DNA of 64,000 nt from Golubevia sp. BC0850 (Eukaryota > Basidiomycota > Exobasidiomycetes > Golubeviales > Golubeviaceae): assembly GCA_012976225.1 (NCBI GenBank), contig JAAVVG010000017.1, positions 558,001 through 622,000 on the forward strand. The letters are read 5' to 3'. Numbering within the stretch: position 1 is the first letter of the stretch; each line of letters starts with the position of its first letter. Positions 35,363 to 46,404 of the stretch are shown one piece after another. The position numbers and the translations under genes are program-made. The notes under the pieces are model-generated. The model ran no database searches, was not told where the DNA came from, and saw only the letters and a list, made by a program, of their open reading frames with translations.

Positions 35363-36047
35363 TCAACTCATCTGTGCCATTCTAACGGAAGCCCTTACCA
35401 GGTACAAGAACCCAGTCAATGGATTCGGCTTCTCCTCATCACGACCAACCAATCCGCCAAAGCAATTCTTCTGTAGGACAGGAAGGACGTCGAGGGCGGC
35501 TTCCAACATTGCATCATGGTCCAGACCAAAAGTTTTGAGCAAGACACAGGTAGATGTTTGGTCCTGAAGAAACAGAGTAGGAGAGGCAAATTTCAGTCCC
35601 AAATTGACTTTGGAAGGGTTTGTTCTGTGGAGAAATGCTTTTAGGAGTGCTCACCTTAGAAGATCCCATTTTCTCAATCTCATCGATAGCGGCATTCAGA
35701 ATCTTGACGAACTTCTTCAGATCCTCAATCAAACATTGATCGTCTGATTTCGCAGCTCTGTTAAAGAAGTTGAGATTCTCGTTGTTTCCATTGAGATCTG
35801 GAGATTTGTGAGTGACAGAGTTGACGACTTTGACTGGAGTAGTAGCTCTGTTGAAAAAGTTGAGATCTTGACTGTTTCCATTGAGAGTTGGACTCTTTTG
35901 GGTGACAGAGTTGATGAATTTGACTGGAACTACTTCAGAATTTTGACGATTCTTTAGATGAGAGTGACCATGAGGGGCCTTGACCAAAGTAGCAGAAGTC
36001 AAGGCGAAGAGAGAGAGTGAAGCGATGAGGATTGAAGAGACACGCAT
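35363..36047 (-). CDS. Secreted protein with a tandem ~30-residue repeat and a Cys-containing C-terminal half
   Basis: Exon 36047-35655 (131 codons) joins 35563-35363 in phase 0 to give 197 residues. A signal peptide ends near ALTSATLV. Two tandem copies follow: VKFINSVTQKSPTLNGNSQ...LNFFNRA and VKVVNSVTHKSPDLNGNNE...LNFFNRA. The C-terminal half has Cys in SDDQC, TSTC and QKNC, and helices ALDVLPVLQ. The acceptor at 35564-35565 (TTTCTTCAG) was chosen because it joins SSK to DQTSTCVLLK. An earlier acceptor gives a shorter, less protein-like tail. The 3' end is uncertain: a GTAAGG at about 35400 could be one more donor. No family recognised. Confidence 0.65.
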
Positions 36048-36069
36048 ATTGAAAGAGAGTGGTTGAGAT

Positions 36070-36073
<4 letters not shown>

Positions 36074-36127
<54 letters not shown>
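36074..36127 (+). repeat. (GA)n microsatellite
   Basis: About 54 bp of almost pure GA on the + strand, starting 27 bp upstream of the - strand ATG at 36047. On the coding strand it is a (CT)n tract, which in fungi often marks strong promoters or leaders. Confidence 0.9.
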
Positions 36128-36129
<2 letters not shown>

Positions 36130-37010
36130 TGATGAAGAAGAGAGAGACGTTCAGAATCTCTTGCTCTTACACCTTCCGAGCTCTAAAACAAGGGGTAGCA
36201 TGTTTGGGGTGGAAATGTTCTGGCTCGCCCGCTCCTGTTCGTCGGTTCCGTAGATGGGACTGAAAGGTTACAAAGTTGCAGCTAAAGAGGGAAGAATTGG
36301 CAGCTGAGAGGAATTTTTGGAGCTGTCACATCGTTCCTGAAGGGGTAGGGTGGATCGTTCAACAAGGGGGGTTAGGTGCAGACAAGTCAGAAAGGAGAGT
36401 TTCTCCCTTGGGCCGGTCAAAGATTTGAATGGAATTGCCGACTAAAAAGAAGATAGACAGGGATTGAGAACAATCTGACAGCTCTCGAATTGTCGGTGGA
36501 AGACAAATGACTGAGGCTATAGAGGCTCGACAAAAGATAGTCTTCTGAGCAAATATTGAGCCCTTGACCTTATTCTGTCGACTTCGATTGTTATCCTGAA
36601 ACGGAAACTGTCTCTTTTTTGATCTTTAAGGATGAGGCGATGAAGATTTACTATTCATCAACTGCTTCTCGATGCTTGTGCAATCCCATCGGGACTCTAT
36701 TACCTATAAGACTCAAACTTAAACCAAATCCACAGCCAGTCAGGAATTCAAGACATCTTTTCTCCTGTCGACTTCTATTTCCGGAGAAATTGTAGAATCA
36801 GAGTGGGTCGAGCGAGAAAGTAGAACCACTGAATCCACTTGTTCAAACTTGAGAATGTTTATCACTACTCTCTCATCATCCCAAGCTCAAAACGTCCTCA
36901 GTAAAATACCCAAAGAAAACCATCTTGAGAGTGGAAGAACTCCACCTCCTCTTTCCATCCTCATTTTTCCCGAAAGACCTGACTCGAAGAGAAGACGTTC
37001 TCATCACTCC

Positions 37011-37023
37011 TCCTCTCTCTCTC

Positions 37024-37054
<31 letters not shown>

Positions 37055-37076
37055 CCTCTCTCTTCTCTCTCTCTCT
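37011..37076 (+). repeat. (CT)n microsatellite
   Basis: About 66 bp of near-pure CT on the + strand with a few interruptions. It is the complement of the GA tract about 900 bp to the left. Confidence 0.9.
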
Positions 37077-37767
37077 AACACATTTTCTGACCGAAAGGAT
37101 AAAATTGAAGAACTTGAATTGGATGATGTTACAGAAAGAAGACAGGGAAGAGAAATATGCAAAGAATAAGGGTTCTATGAACTTTTGAGGTTTTGAGAGG
37201 GAGCGAATTGGGGATCTTAGATTCTCTTTGAATACCGCGCTAGATGATAATTGACTGTCGGACTTGATCTTGGGAGTTTGGCGGTCTGAGAGGAGAGAAA
37301 ATTCAAAGGGAAGGGAGGAGAAGGGGGAGGGAAAGAGATTGGGATAAAGAAGGAGAGTCAGCTTGGGTCTTAAGGGGAGGGGATAATTCGAGTGGGTCCA
37401 ACAGGATTGATGGAAAAGACCCTAAATAGATTATCCCTTAGTTGTCAGCGACCCTAAGCTCAGAAGGATAGTAGAGAACTTTGAAGGAGAAGAATTCTGA
37501 CAAGTAGAGCTCTCTAACCTTCTTTCCTGAATCTATCTGAGTTCTTTCCCTCCTTCCAAGACTATCCAAATGGTTTGAAGCTTGAGATCTAATCCAAAGG
37601 AATCTTCAATAGTGCTTCTCATGCGATCCTAGCCTTCTGAGGACGTTCTTCCGATCTTGTCTGTCTGCAGCTCTTCCCTTCTCTCTCTCGAATCACTCTC
37701 CACTTTCCGACATCACCTTTTACTTAGTACTGATCACTACTACCTCTACCCTAAGATGCTGACTCAC

Positions 37768-37935
37768 CTTTGATTTCATACACTCAGCCAAAGCTCTAGC
37801 GCTCTCTGCACAAGGACCTGAATTGTTGAGATCATTTGCACTCGCCCAGCAAGCCAACATTGCAGCGAATTCGGGAGCACAAGGAGCTACCCTTGATTCC
37901 TTCTTTGGTCGAACTTTAAGGTTTCTTAACTTCAT
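37768..37935 (-). CDS. MRP10: Mitochondrial small-subunit ribosomal protein Mrp10 / mS37 (CHCH protein), 3' end unresolved
   Basis: From the ATG at 37935 the first exon encodes 56 residues to a GTGAGT donor at 37767. The CHCH signature is clear: CAPEFAAMLACWASANDLNN then SGPCAESARALAECMKSK, with paired Cys-x9-Cys spacing typical of this family. Mrp10 is imported through the Mia40 pathway and joins the 37S subunit. Family members continue with a basic tail (often INYHL), which I could not find downstream. The first acceptor candidates lead to a stop at once. The true end may be a tiny exon, or the protein may stop early. Confidence 0.8.
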
Positions 37936-38259
37936 TGAAGGTTTATGATTGAGAGTCGTGATGGGTTGAGGTTAAAGATGGAATTGAAGCGTCTTCTACT
38001 CTTCTCTCTCTCCATTCCATGTTCCAGGGAATCACAACTCAATTCACATCCAATCTCACTTTTTATCTGAACAGACTAGCCAGTTACTGACTTCAACAGT
38101 TAACTTCAATCAGTCATACTTTATTAGGTAGTCCTTCATTGGTTCTATCCTTTTCAGTTCAGTCGAAACGATAGCAGTCAAGCTCAGTTCGATTCCAATT
38201 CATATTCAATCCGATCTACTTTTCTCAATCAATTCCCTCTGTTTGATTCAACTGAAACA
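37936..38259. promoter_or_regulatory. Divergent promoter, MRP10 and TFIIB
   Basis: These 324 bp lie between opposite start codons. No specific element recognised. Confidence 0.45.
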
Positions 38260-39981
38260 ATGACTAATCAGGTGCGCATCCATTCGTCGCTTGAGTGAAT
38301 GAGAGAATGGAGGAGCCGAAGGAATGGCTGCAATTGGAAGAGGAAGGGGGATCGGATTGGATGCTGTTGGACATAGCATACAATCCCTTTCCATTCTCCT
38401 TCTCTCAATTGTTTTGGCATGAGATTGTAGATCTGTTATTGAATCATTCCGCTTGTGTCTTTCTATTCCCAGAGATCTTCACAAAGCTGACCTCTTTCTC
38501 TATCCCTCCAACTCTCTTCCTGATTCCCTCCTTCCTCTCGTGTGACATTCTCCTCTTCTATCTACTCTTATCTACTCTAATCTACCTTGAATCAAATCTT
38601 ACATCATCTCATCAACTTCATCCGATCCAGCCCATCACCACTTCCAAATCCACCGCCAGACCTTCAACTTCAGCCCCAATTTTATCTCAACACACTTCAC
38701 ATTCTCAACCTTTCGCTTTACGTCCAAGTGCAAAGAACAAACAAGATGAAGAGAAAGATCAAGATGAGAAAGATGCTGCTTTCCAAGCTCAACTAGGTGT
38801 CAAGTTGCATTGCCCAGATTGTGGTCCAAGCGATTCTCCAAACATCATTGAGGAATTCTCTTCCGGAGATTTGGTCTGTGGCAATTGTGGTTTGGTTTTG
38901 GGAGATAGGATTGTGGACACTAGGAGTGAATGTGAGTAATGATGGGAAAAGATAGGGAGAAGGTGTGAAGGGAAAGGTTGCGCAGTTCTTTCTATCTTCA
39001 TGGGAGGAGGGATGATCCTTCCTTCCTCTTATATTGTCTGAGTGAAGGAGATTCAGTTGTTTCCCCTTTGAGTTGACTCTCCCCTCTCTTTCCTTTTATT
39101 CTTCCCCAGGGCGTACCTTTGCAAACGAAGATGGAGATGATCCATCTCGTGTAGGTTCAGCTCAAAACCCTTTACTCGGAGGTTTACAAACTCATTCCTT
39201 CGAAACCAGAATTTCATCAAAAGATGGTTATACAGGAGTAGCCATAGCACTTCAACGAGCAGCATCTCGAGTAGCAGCACCTCAAGGTAGAGCTTTACAA
39301 GATGCTTTCAATTTAATTCAATCCAAAGGCGAATCCATTTCTTTAGAAAGAATGGTAACTGATTCAGCCAAACAACTTTATGCAAGAGTTTTAAAAGAAG
39401 GAATTTTAAAGAACAAAAGGTTAGAGGCCATTGTAGCAGCCACAATCTTCGTAGCTTGTAGAGCTCATAAAGTTCCAAGAACCTTTCCTGAAATCGTTGC
39501 TTTAACAAACGTTCCTAAAAAAGAAGTTGGGAAATGTTTCAAGGAAATTGCAAAGAATTTCAATATCAATACTGCTGTTATGAATGGTGGGAAAGAAGGT
39601 GAAAGTAGTGGGGCTGGAATCACTCCTACTGATGCTATTGATTTGATTGGTAGATTTTCAAATCATTTAGGAATTAAAGTTAACGGTTTTGCTAAATCTA
39701 GTGAAATGTTGGCTCAAAGTGTTAGAGAGTTGGGGTTCTTGGCTGGAAGATCTCCGGTTACAATTGCGGCTTGTATTTTATTAATGTGTTGTACTCTTTG
39801 GGATGGTGAGGCTAAGAGAACTGCAAAGGACATTGCTAGGGTAGCCAGTGTTAGTGAAGTTACCATCAAAAGCTCTTATAGAAAGCTTGTGGTTGAACAA
39901 AAGGAACATGGGAAACTTATTAGTCCGGAGTTTTTGGAAAAATATAAGGGTAGAATTGATGTTAAGAGATTGGTTGAGTAG
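38260..39981 (+). CDS. SUA7: Transcription initiation factor TFIIB
   Basis: Exons 38260-38271, 38631-38931 and 39110-39981 give 394 residues. TFIIB bridges TBP and RNA polymerase II at the start site. The zinc ribbon CPDCG...LVCGNCGLVLGDR lies at about residues 65-95. The B-reader/linker follows (TRSEWRTFANEDGDDPSRVG), then two cyclin folds (IVAATIFVACRAHKVPRTFP; IAACILLMCCTLWDGEAKRT). The intron inside TRSE-W-RTF is certain. The first exon is only 12 nt (M-T-N-Q) and its GTGCGC donor opens a 359-nt intron, so the extreme N-terminus is less sure. Between the ribbon and the start lies a Ser/Pro/Lys-rich tail longer than usual. Confidence 0.93.
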
Positions 39982-40733
39982 ATTTTGTTCTTTCGTCGTC
40001 TGCTTTTTCCAGTGAGTAAATTTAGCTTTCCTCGATTTTGCGGAGAGCGGGAAACGCTTTGTTTGCTGAGAGAGCAGAGAACGTTGGTAGTTATGATACA
40101 TCGACTCACTCTTCTTCCTGCGTTGTCATTCAACAGCTGCTTTTCCTCAAAACTTCATTTTCGAACCGGCTTAGAGGATTCCTATACTTGGGCGTCTTCC
40201 ACTTCCATCCAAGACTCCTCTTACTCTCTTGCTATCCTCAACGTAGGTTTGTTTTTCCTCGAGTTTCTCTTCTTTCTTTTTTCGGTCACGTTTTACTTTT
40301 TAGGCGCCTTCTCAAAACAAATACACAATCGTCAAAACTTCTGCATACTCTTTTCTCCACTGCAATCAATCAATCAATCAATCAATCTATCTTCTGTTCT
40401 CTGACTTGGAAACGAGACTGCGAGTAGAAATCTCATTTCAAAGAGTTGACAACTGACAGTCAAATAGTTACTGAGAGAACTGATTGCTAATGTATGAAAG
40501 AACAGACGACGAGAACATTGGTAAGGCTATGAGTCGAGCATGAGTAAGGAGAAAAGTATCGAGGGGAGAAATGAGTCAACGGAAGGTTGAGGACATAAAC
40601 TCTAGAGACAGCGAGACAACAGAGGGGAGAATGTAAACTAAAAGATGATGATTGAGACGATTCGATTCTAGCTTGAATTCTTGACGAGAACGACTTCGAG
40701 AGCTTCACTTTTGATTTTTTTGAGTTACGGTTT
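39982..40733. other. Convergent 3' spacer with an AATC repeat
   Basis: About 750 bp between convergent TFIIB and the zinc-finger gene. It contains about six copies of AATC at 40363-40386. Nothing coding seen. Confidence 0.4.
40363..40386 (+). repeat. (AATC)n tetranucleotide repeat
   Basis: About six perfect tandem copies of the 4-bp unit in the intergenic spacer. Confidence 0.85.
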
Positions 40734-42696
40734 TCAGGCGCGAGGAGCTCGCAGGATGTAAGGACATTGGTAGACGGCGTGACCCATCGAGAGACAACTC
40801 AAGCAGCAATGCATTCTCTGAGAGAAGGGAATTCAAGGCAAGGAGAGGGTGAAGAGAAGTCAGGAGTCAGAAGAGAGAAAGAGAGGAAGGGAGCCAGATC
40901 GATAATTCGACCATTCAACCACACTCAAAAAGGAGAGAAAAGGTCAGAAGACTCACCTGACAACCTTCACAGCCACGCTCTGGTACGTTGAACATGAAGC
41001 AGAGAGTATCCGCTCTTCCCTTTCCGTCAGGCGAGGCATGGTCGTTGCCAGCTCGAGCTCTAGCTTGTCTAGCGACAGCACAATCTGGAACTCCATGATT
41101 TGCGTCTCCACAGCACATGCAGACATGACGCTTTGGACAGTTCTTAGCCTTTCGCTTGCATCCTCCTCCATTGTAAGAGTAGCAAAAGATCCTTGGCTTG
41201 CTAGCACCGTCGCCGCGATCATGACCATCTCTACCTCCATGAGAGCGAGAGTTCCTATCGTCTTCATGTCTTTGACGTTTAGAAGGAGGTCGTTCCATTC
41301 TGTCAACCAGAGAATCAGCTGCGTTTGAACGAGGTGAATAAGCTTCTTCAGGTCTTCTTGAATCGTACCTGCTGTCCAATGGATAACGATCAGCTGGAGG
41401 TCGAGGAACGTAAGAAGTTCTTGGGTCCAATCTTGGATCTTGAACCGGAGGAGGAAGGGGGACATCTCTTGGATCGAACCTTGGATCTGCTCTGGGATCC
41501 GCTCTTGAGTCGTACCTCGGATCCAATCTAGGATCTAACCTTGGATCAAGTCTAGGATCCAAACGAGGATCAACTGGAGGATCTAAAGATGAACGAGGAG
41601 GTTGGTGAAGATAGGCTGCGTAAGGATCGCTTGAATACCTCGGTTCTAGACGAGGATCAGACCAAGCCGGCGGTGGAGGTGCAGGTGAAGAGATAGGAGC
41701 TGTCCTGTAATCCAATGGAGGAAGAGCCGAAGCATATCCGTGTCCAGATCCAGATGCTGGAATAGCAGAAGCGGCAGATTGATGACGATCGGCATCTCCT
41801 CTTTGACGAGAATCGTAAGGACTGTAACGATCAGTTCTAGCACGAATTCCATTGACTGAATGATGATCTCCATTAGAATTATCTTCAGCTCCTCTACCCT
41901 TCTTTCCTGCTTGACCTTTTTCGTTGATTCGATTGACCGTACTTTCCATTCCAGATTCTCCTCTCCTTGTCTTGGTTTGAGCATTTTTCTCCAACCATTC
42001 GATTCTTCTCTGTTGAGAGAAGACCTTGTCCTTCATCCTAGATTGTTCTTCTTTAATCACTTCCAATTCTCTGCGAAGAGTTGACATTGGAGATTCCTCT
42101 CTTGGACGAGGAGGAAGTCCAGACGTTGTCGGGAGTGGAGCAGACTCGGAATTGGACTCGGCTGGTTGAGGTTGAGGAGAATCAAAGTTCTCAGAGTGTT
42201 CCTGCTTGATGACTACCTCTTCTTGAACTGAATATAGAACAGGACTTTTCTCCAAAGGTACAGAGGTATGGTCTTGACTTTCATGGGATTCGACTGGATT
42301 TGATAGGTCCTTTGAAACCTGCAAAGGTTCCTCTGCAAGAGATGGCTGTTCTTGAATCGGAACAGGATCTGGAGTGTCTGGGGTGTCTGGAGTTTCTGAA
42401 GGTTCTTCTTTGATTGGATTGTCCGATGTCGGAAGCTCGACTTGAGCTTGGCCAACATTTGAGTCTTCCTTTGGCTCTTCTGTCGGAACCATCACCTCGT
42501 CTTGATCCTGGACTTGAGGAGCTGTTTCCATTGGATTGTCTTGAATAGCAGGCGCATCAGCGGAGAGAACAGCCTCAAGAGATTGAGAAGGGTCTGTTTG
42601 AAGAGAAGATTGAGGGAGAACGGAAGGAGACGTGGAAGCCACCAATGTAGATTCATGATTCTCTAAACCGGTAGCTGAAGCTGCAGTCTCACTCAT
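40734..42696 (-). CDS. Zinc-finger protein with two composite CCCH+CCHC modules and Asp-Pro-Arg repeats
   Basis: Exons 42696-40957 and 40817-40734 join in phase 0 to give 607 residues. The N-terminal third is acidic and Pro/Glu/Ser-rich. A coiled-coil-like segment follows (LRRELEVIKEEQSRMKDKV). The middle is Arg/Tyr/Asp-rich with tandem DPRLD repeats (about 41470-41600). A basic segment (RPSKRQRHEDDR) could be a nuclear signal. Two related zinc modules end the protein: C-x7-C-x6-C-x3-H-x-C-x2-C-x4-H-x4-C, and C-x9-C-x2-C-x3-H-x-C-x2-C-x4-H-x4-C. The second is split by the intron. RNA binding is likely from the finger types. No named family recognised. Confidence 0.82.
41470..41600 (-). repeat. 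In-gene tandem repeat coding DPRLD
   Basis: A 12-15-bp unit (GATCC-containing on both strands) repeats about ten times with drift. It encodes DPRLD/DPRAD/DPRFD within the zinc-finger protein. Confidence 0.7.
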
Positions 42697-43056
42697 AACG
42701 AGTAGAAGGTGAAAGGAGGTAGACTAAGAAAGATCAAGAAGGGTTGTCTTGGAGAACTTGAAGAGTTGCGAATTTCTCCTTCGTGGATCCCTAAGAGGAA
42801 ATTTTTCTTCAAGTCGCGTATTCTCGACTCGCGAGACACAATCATCTCCAACCCATCCCTTAAATCAATTTTTCGAGAAAGTTCCACTTCTCAGAAACTG
42901 ATATGCTATTCGTTATGGTACTTATACGAGGCGAGTAAGATATTGGACGTTGAGGTACAAGAAATGAAATCAAGAAACAAGTGGATATCTACAACAAATA
43001 CAGAGAGAATCTTCAAATCTTTAACAAAATAGGTAATATACATGGAACTCGAAAAG
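42697..43056. other. Spacer between two - strand genes
   Basis: These 360 bp hold the promoter of the zinc-finger gene and the 3' end of the membrane-protein gene. No other feature seen. Confidence 0.4.
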
Positions 43057-44313
43057 CTATAACGCTCCAGCAGGCCATCTTTGACGAAGGAGCGAGCTTT
43101 GGTCTTCTCCAATCCTTCGACCTCCTTCTCCTTCCGGCCCAGGGCCTCTCTGGGTAGCCACCAAGGCTTCGTCTGGTACTCCCAAAGCTTTGGCAGATCC
43201 CCAGCCACCAGAGAATTGAATTTTGGCGGCTATGAACTCGCGTAAGAAGATCAAGAACTGTCCAATCATGAAGGAGATGACACAGCCCACCCCGATCCCG
43301 GCTATGTAAGCCCCTACCAAGCCTCCGTTCTCTTGAGTGTCGAGGAAGTCGTAAGTGTAGAAGCCTTGAGCGGCGTAGGTGATATATGCGCTGAAGAAGA
43401 GAAGGTGTGGCTCTAGATCAGTGACTTTTCGAAGTACAGCTCTCTTCAACTTTAGGATCTAGCTCGAGTCTACTCACACTCCGAGATACATGGCTATCAG
43501 TAGAAACACAGATAGACAGTGCCACCAAGGTAGCATGGGTCCTCGGCCTAGGACAAAGACTTCGAGAACAGCAAAGACCAGATTCAAGGCGTGAACGGAT
43601 ATATTATCCCACGTAGACCAGACCGAATCGAAGGCATTTCCTGCCAACAAAGCCCAAAAGACGATAGTAACTATCAGAGGCTGTTGAATGAGTAGAAGAG
43701 AAAGAAGGACTGAGTGAGCCAAAAAGTTGGTTGAGTCACTGAACGGGTATAGGACAAGAACTCACGAAAGTCGCAACTGTTGACCAAAGAAGAACATGAG
43801 CCAACTGGAAAGGCCTATAGAATCTTTCGAGCCAAGATCGAGGCTTTTCTTGTTCCGACTGATGTAAGATTTGATCCCTATCCTGAGACTCGAGGTTCGA
43901 GGGGGTCGAAGAGCGCAGCTTCTCTCTCATCTCTGTGGTTCTCGTAGAGTTCGCTTTCCTCCATTTTCGTAACGAAATCCAGAATGAGAAGGTATGGACT
44001 GCAGATATGGTGTACCATCCGAAGAGACCCCAGTAGGAGAGGACAGTGCTGTGAAAAAGAAGGAGGATTGTCAGCCAATCTATCTCGCAGCTTGCCTCCA
44101 CCTCTTGAAAGCCACTCACAAGAAAGAGAATTGACTTGTGCCATTCCTGGCAAAAGTGATGATCAGAGTGGTCAGGACGTAGATCGCTACCAAAGCTCTC
44201 CAAAGGAAGAGAAGCAGAGGAGAGAGTAGATACGAGGTAACGAATCGATGTTGAGGATCGAAAGGAGTAGAGACTCCAAGGAGCTTGTAGATTCTTGTCG
44301 AGAGTTCGCCCAT
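43057..44313 (-). CDS. Integral membrane protein resembling FAR-17a/AIG1 (ADTRP)-type proteins
   Basis: Exons 44313-44120, 44048-43766, 43680-43478 and 43390-43057 give 337 residues. About six hydrophobic segments are visible, including LLLFLWRALVAIYVLTTLII, a Trp/Tyr-rich WGLFGWYTISAVHTFSFW, LIVTIVFWALLAG, LNLVFAVLEVFVLG, WHCLSVFLLIAMYLGVAYI and VISFMIGQFLIFL. The order NISVHALNLV then LEVFVL then a Tyr-rich GFYTYDFLD resembles AIG1/ADTRP membrane hydrolases, where a His at this place and a Thr earlier are catalytic. The match is by eye and partial. A hydrophilic loop of about 45 residues follows the second or third segment. Confidence 0.75.
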
Positions 44314-44986
44314 ATCAAATGAGTCTCGCGAAGTGATGCTTTGAGGCAGAAGAGATGGTTTGGAAGAAGGAGGAGGAAGAAAAGGATGAGAGGAAATTTG
44401 GCATGAGGTTTAAAACCATCCTCCTTTTTGAGGGTGAGGAAGGTCAAGCATTTGAGATTTGATTAATTCTTGAAGTAAGGGGGAACGGAACCAAGTCCCG
44501 TTCTTCTGTTCTGTCCTACATATATACGGTTGATCTGATGAGGTAGTGAGGTACCACTTGGTCCCAAGGTTGAAGGGAGAGGCAAATGCTTTGGAGGGTT
44601 GGGGTGGTTCGAGCAAGGGGTAAGGACCTCCTGGGCGCAGTAGGAAGGTCACAGGGTGAGTCGAAATACACGTTTCTTTTTCTTCCCATTCGAAACAAAC
44701 AACAAGGTCTCTCTTTCATAATAATTCGGTTTAAAAAACAGAAAATGCCTTGGAGTGTTGCCTATTAGTTTACATCGAAAAAGTATGAATGAGTGAGTGA
44801 ATGCATGAATACATAGAAAGGGAAGCTTGGGAGATGAGTTTTCGACTTCGAGAGGAAACGAAACCAAGCATTTTTGGGTTGGAGATCAAAGAACCGAAGG
44901 CTCAAGCGTTAACAAGAGTCCAGAGAAGAGGCAGTCGAAAGGGGAAGTTGAACAAATCAGATAGAAAGAAGTGTAACAACCACCAT
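44314..44986. other. Gene-free spacer
   Basis: About 670 bp holding the promoter of the membrane-protein gene and the 3' UTR of RPL30. A few short frames look like chance. Confidence 0.4.
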
Positions 44987-45717
44987 TTAGGCAGCGACGG
45001 TGGTTAGAAGATCAGAATCACCAGCGTCTAGTACGGTCATGACACTGTAGAAGAGAATGGGAAGGAAGGAAGGAAAAGAAGGAATAGTCAGCGCCCGGTC
45101 TCTGCTTTAAAAGCTCGCGGGCGAGGCGAAAGGGCAAGCTGAAGGCAAGCATGATCTTCTGGCTCGCTCCAAGGTGTGGCTGGGAAGAAGAACAGATGTC
45201 GAAGCATCTTGAGATTAAAGAGGTTTACACTCATCGTCCGGAGACTCTGAATGTGACCTCTGAACATCATCGAGGTGGCTGATTTTGGCAGAGAACTAGA
45301 GGATTGAATCTCCTCGCAGCTCCTCCAAATCCCAACCTCGACATCCATTGCAGCTATCATCACCTCTTCTCAGCATCTCAGCCAATCTATTCCAACTCCC
45401 ACCTATTCTCATTACGTATCCCTCTCTTGAGTAACTCACCCAACACGGAAGAGCTTTCCAGCGGCCGTTCCAAGGGCAGAGTTGGTACCTTGGAAGTGGT
45501 GAACAGAGGTCTTTGAGAGCATGGCGTAGTACTCAATCTCGGACTTTCTGAGAGGAGGAGTGTTGGCAGAGATGAGGACCAACTTGGCCTTTCCGTTTCT
45601 CATGGCCTTGAGGGTGGACTTGAGACCCAAGGTGACCTTTCCTGACTTCATGACTAGCTGAAGCTTGGAGTTGATGGTGTCTTGAGTGGACTTCTTGGAC
45701 TTTTGAGCTGGAGCCAT
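44987..45717 (-). CDS. RPL30: 60S ribosomal protein eL30
   Basis: Exons 45717-45440 and 45044-44987 give 111 residues (yeast 105). Recognisable blocks are [78 protein letters not shown] and the closing LDAGDSDLL. The protein sits at the subunit interface of the large subunit. The intron (395 nt) is long for this window and, unlike in yeast, lies near the 3' end. Yeast L30 represses splicing of its own transcript; nothing here shows whether that applies. Divergent from RPL37. Confidence 0.96.
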
Positions 45718-46404
45718 TGTGTCTGGTAGTAGAGAAAGAGGAAGGATGATGGGAGTTAGCTTGCTGAGGGAGGATGGGAAGGAAGGTGAAGGTAGGACCA
45801 ATCCTCCTTCGGATGAAGCCAATTCGACCATTCTTCTTGAGGAGGATTATTCATTTGAACTCTTCAGAATTCGTATGCCTTTCTACTACGAAAAAAGAGC
45901 CTTCCATCCAAAGCAGTAGCTCTTCTGCAGCGCCTTCCCATTTTCTTCCTGCTGCTACCATCTCCTCCCCGCGCTCCCTCCATTCCGTCCTATTCTTGAT
46001 GCAGGCTGATGTCCTGATTCTGTCTTTGAATTCAATGATGTTTTTGAAACTAACCTTGATGTGTTGTCGTGAGGTAGAGGAGAAGAAAGGAAAGAAGGTG
46101 GAAGAAATCTTGTGGGCATTCTTCGCGCCTCTGAGAAAATTCTTCTACTCTCTCTTCCTCTCTTTCCCTCCCCTAACTTTTCGGACTTCAAGGTTAGTTT
46201 CTATTGAAAGTTGAATCCAGTCTATTCAAAGATTGAATTGATCCATCAAGAAGCTGAATCCGTCAAATAGGATATAGCAGCCAAGGACTGGTCTTCCTCA
46301 ATAAGAAGCTGCGGCGACGACTCTAAAGAGCTTTTGAATCACAGAGCCGCATTACTGACTCTATCATCTACAATCCTATTCCATTGCTATCTTAAACAGA
46401 CACA
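45718..46404. promoter_or_regulatory. Shared divergent promoter of two ribosomal protein genes
   Basis: These 687 bp separate RPL30 and RPL37, so shared control is plausible. CT-rich stretches occur on both sides. I did not recognise a defined ribosomal-protein element. Confidence 0.5.

Larger units (their letters stand above)
36048..37767. other. 1.7-kb gene-free region
   Basis: No supported gene. It contains a (GA)n tract at its left end and a (CT)n tract near its middle-right, and otherwise unremarkable sequence. The left part is the promoter of the - strand secreted protein. The right end (37681-37767) must hold the unseen 3' end of MRP10. Confidence 0.4.

Noticed and set aside
37029-37169. 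Protein-like frames across the CT repeat (Leu-Ser runs)
   Set aside because: They are only translations of the (CT)n microsatellite.
44116-44447. Longer N-terminus for the membrane protein
   Set aside because: The extra frame near 44187-44447 is not joined by a usable splice site. MGELSTRIYKLLG at 44313 is a natural start.
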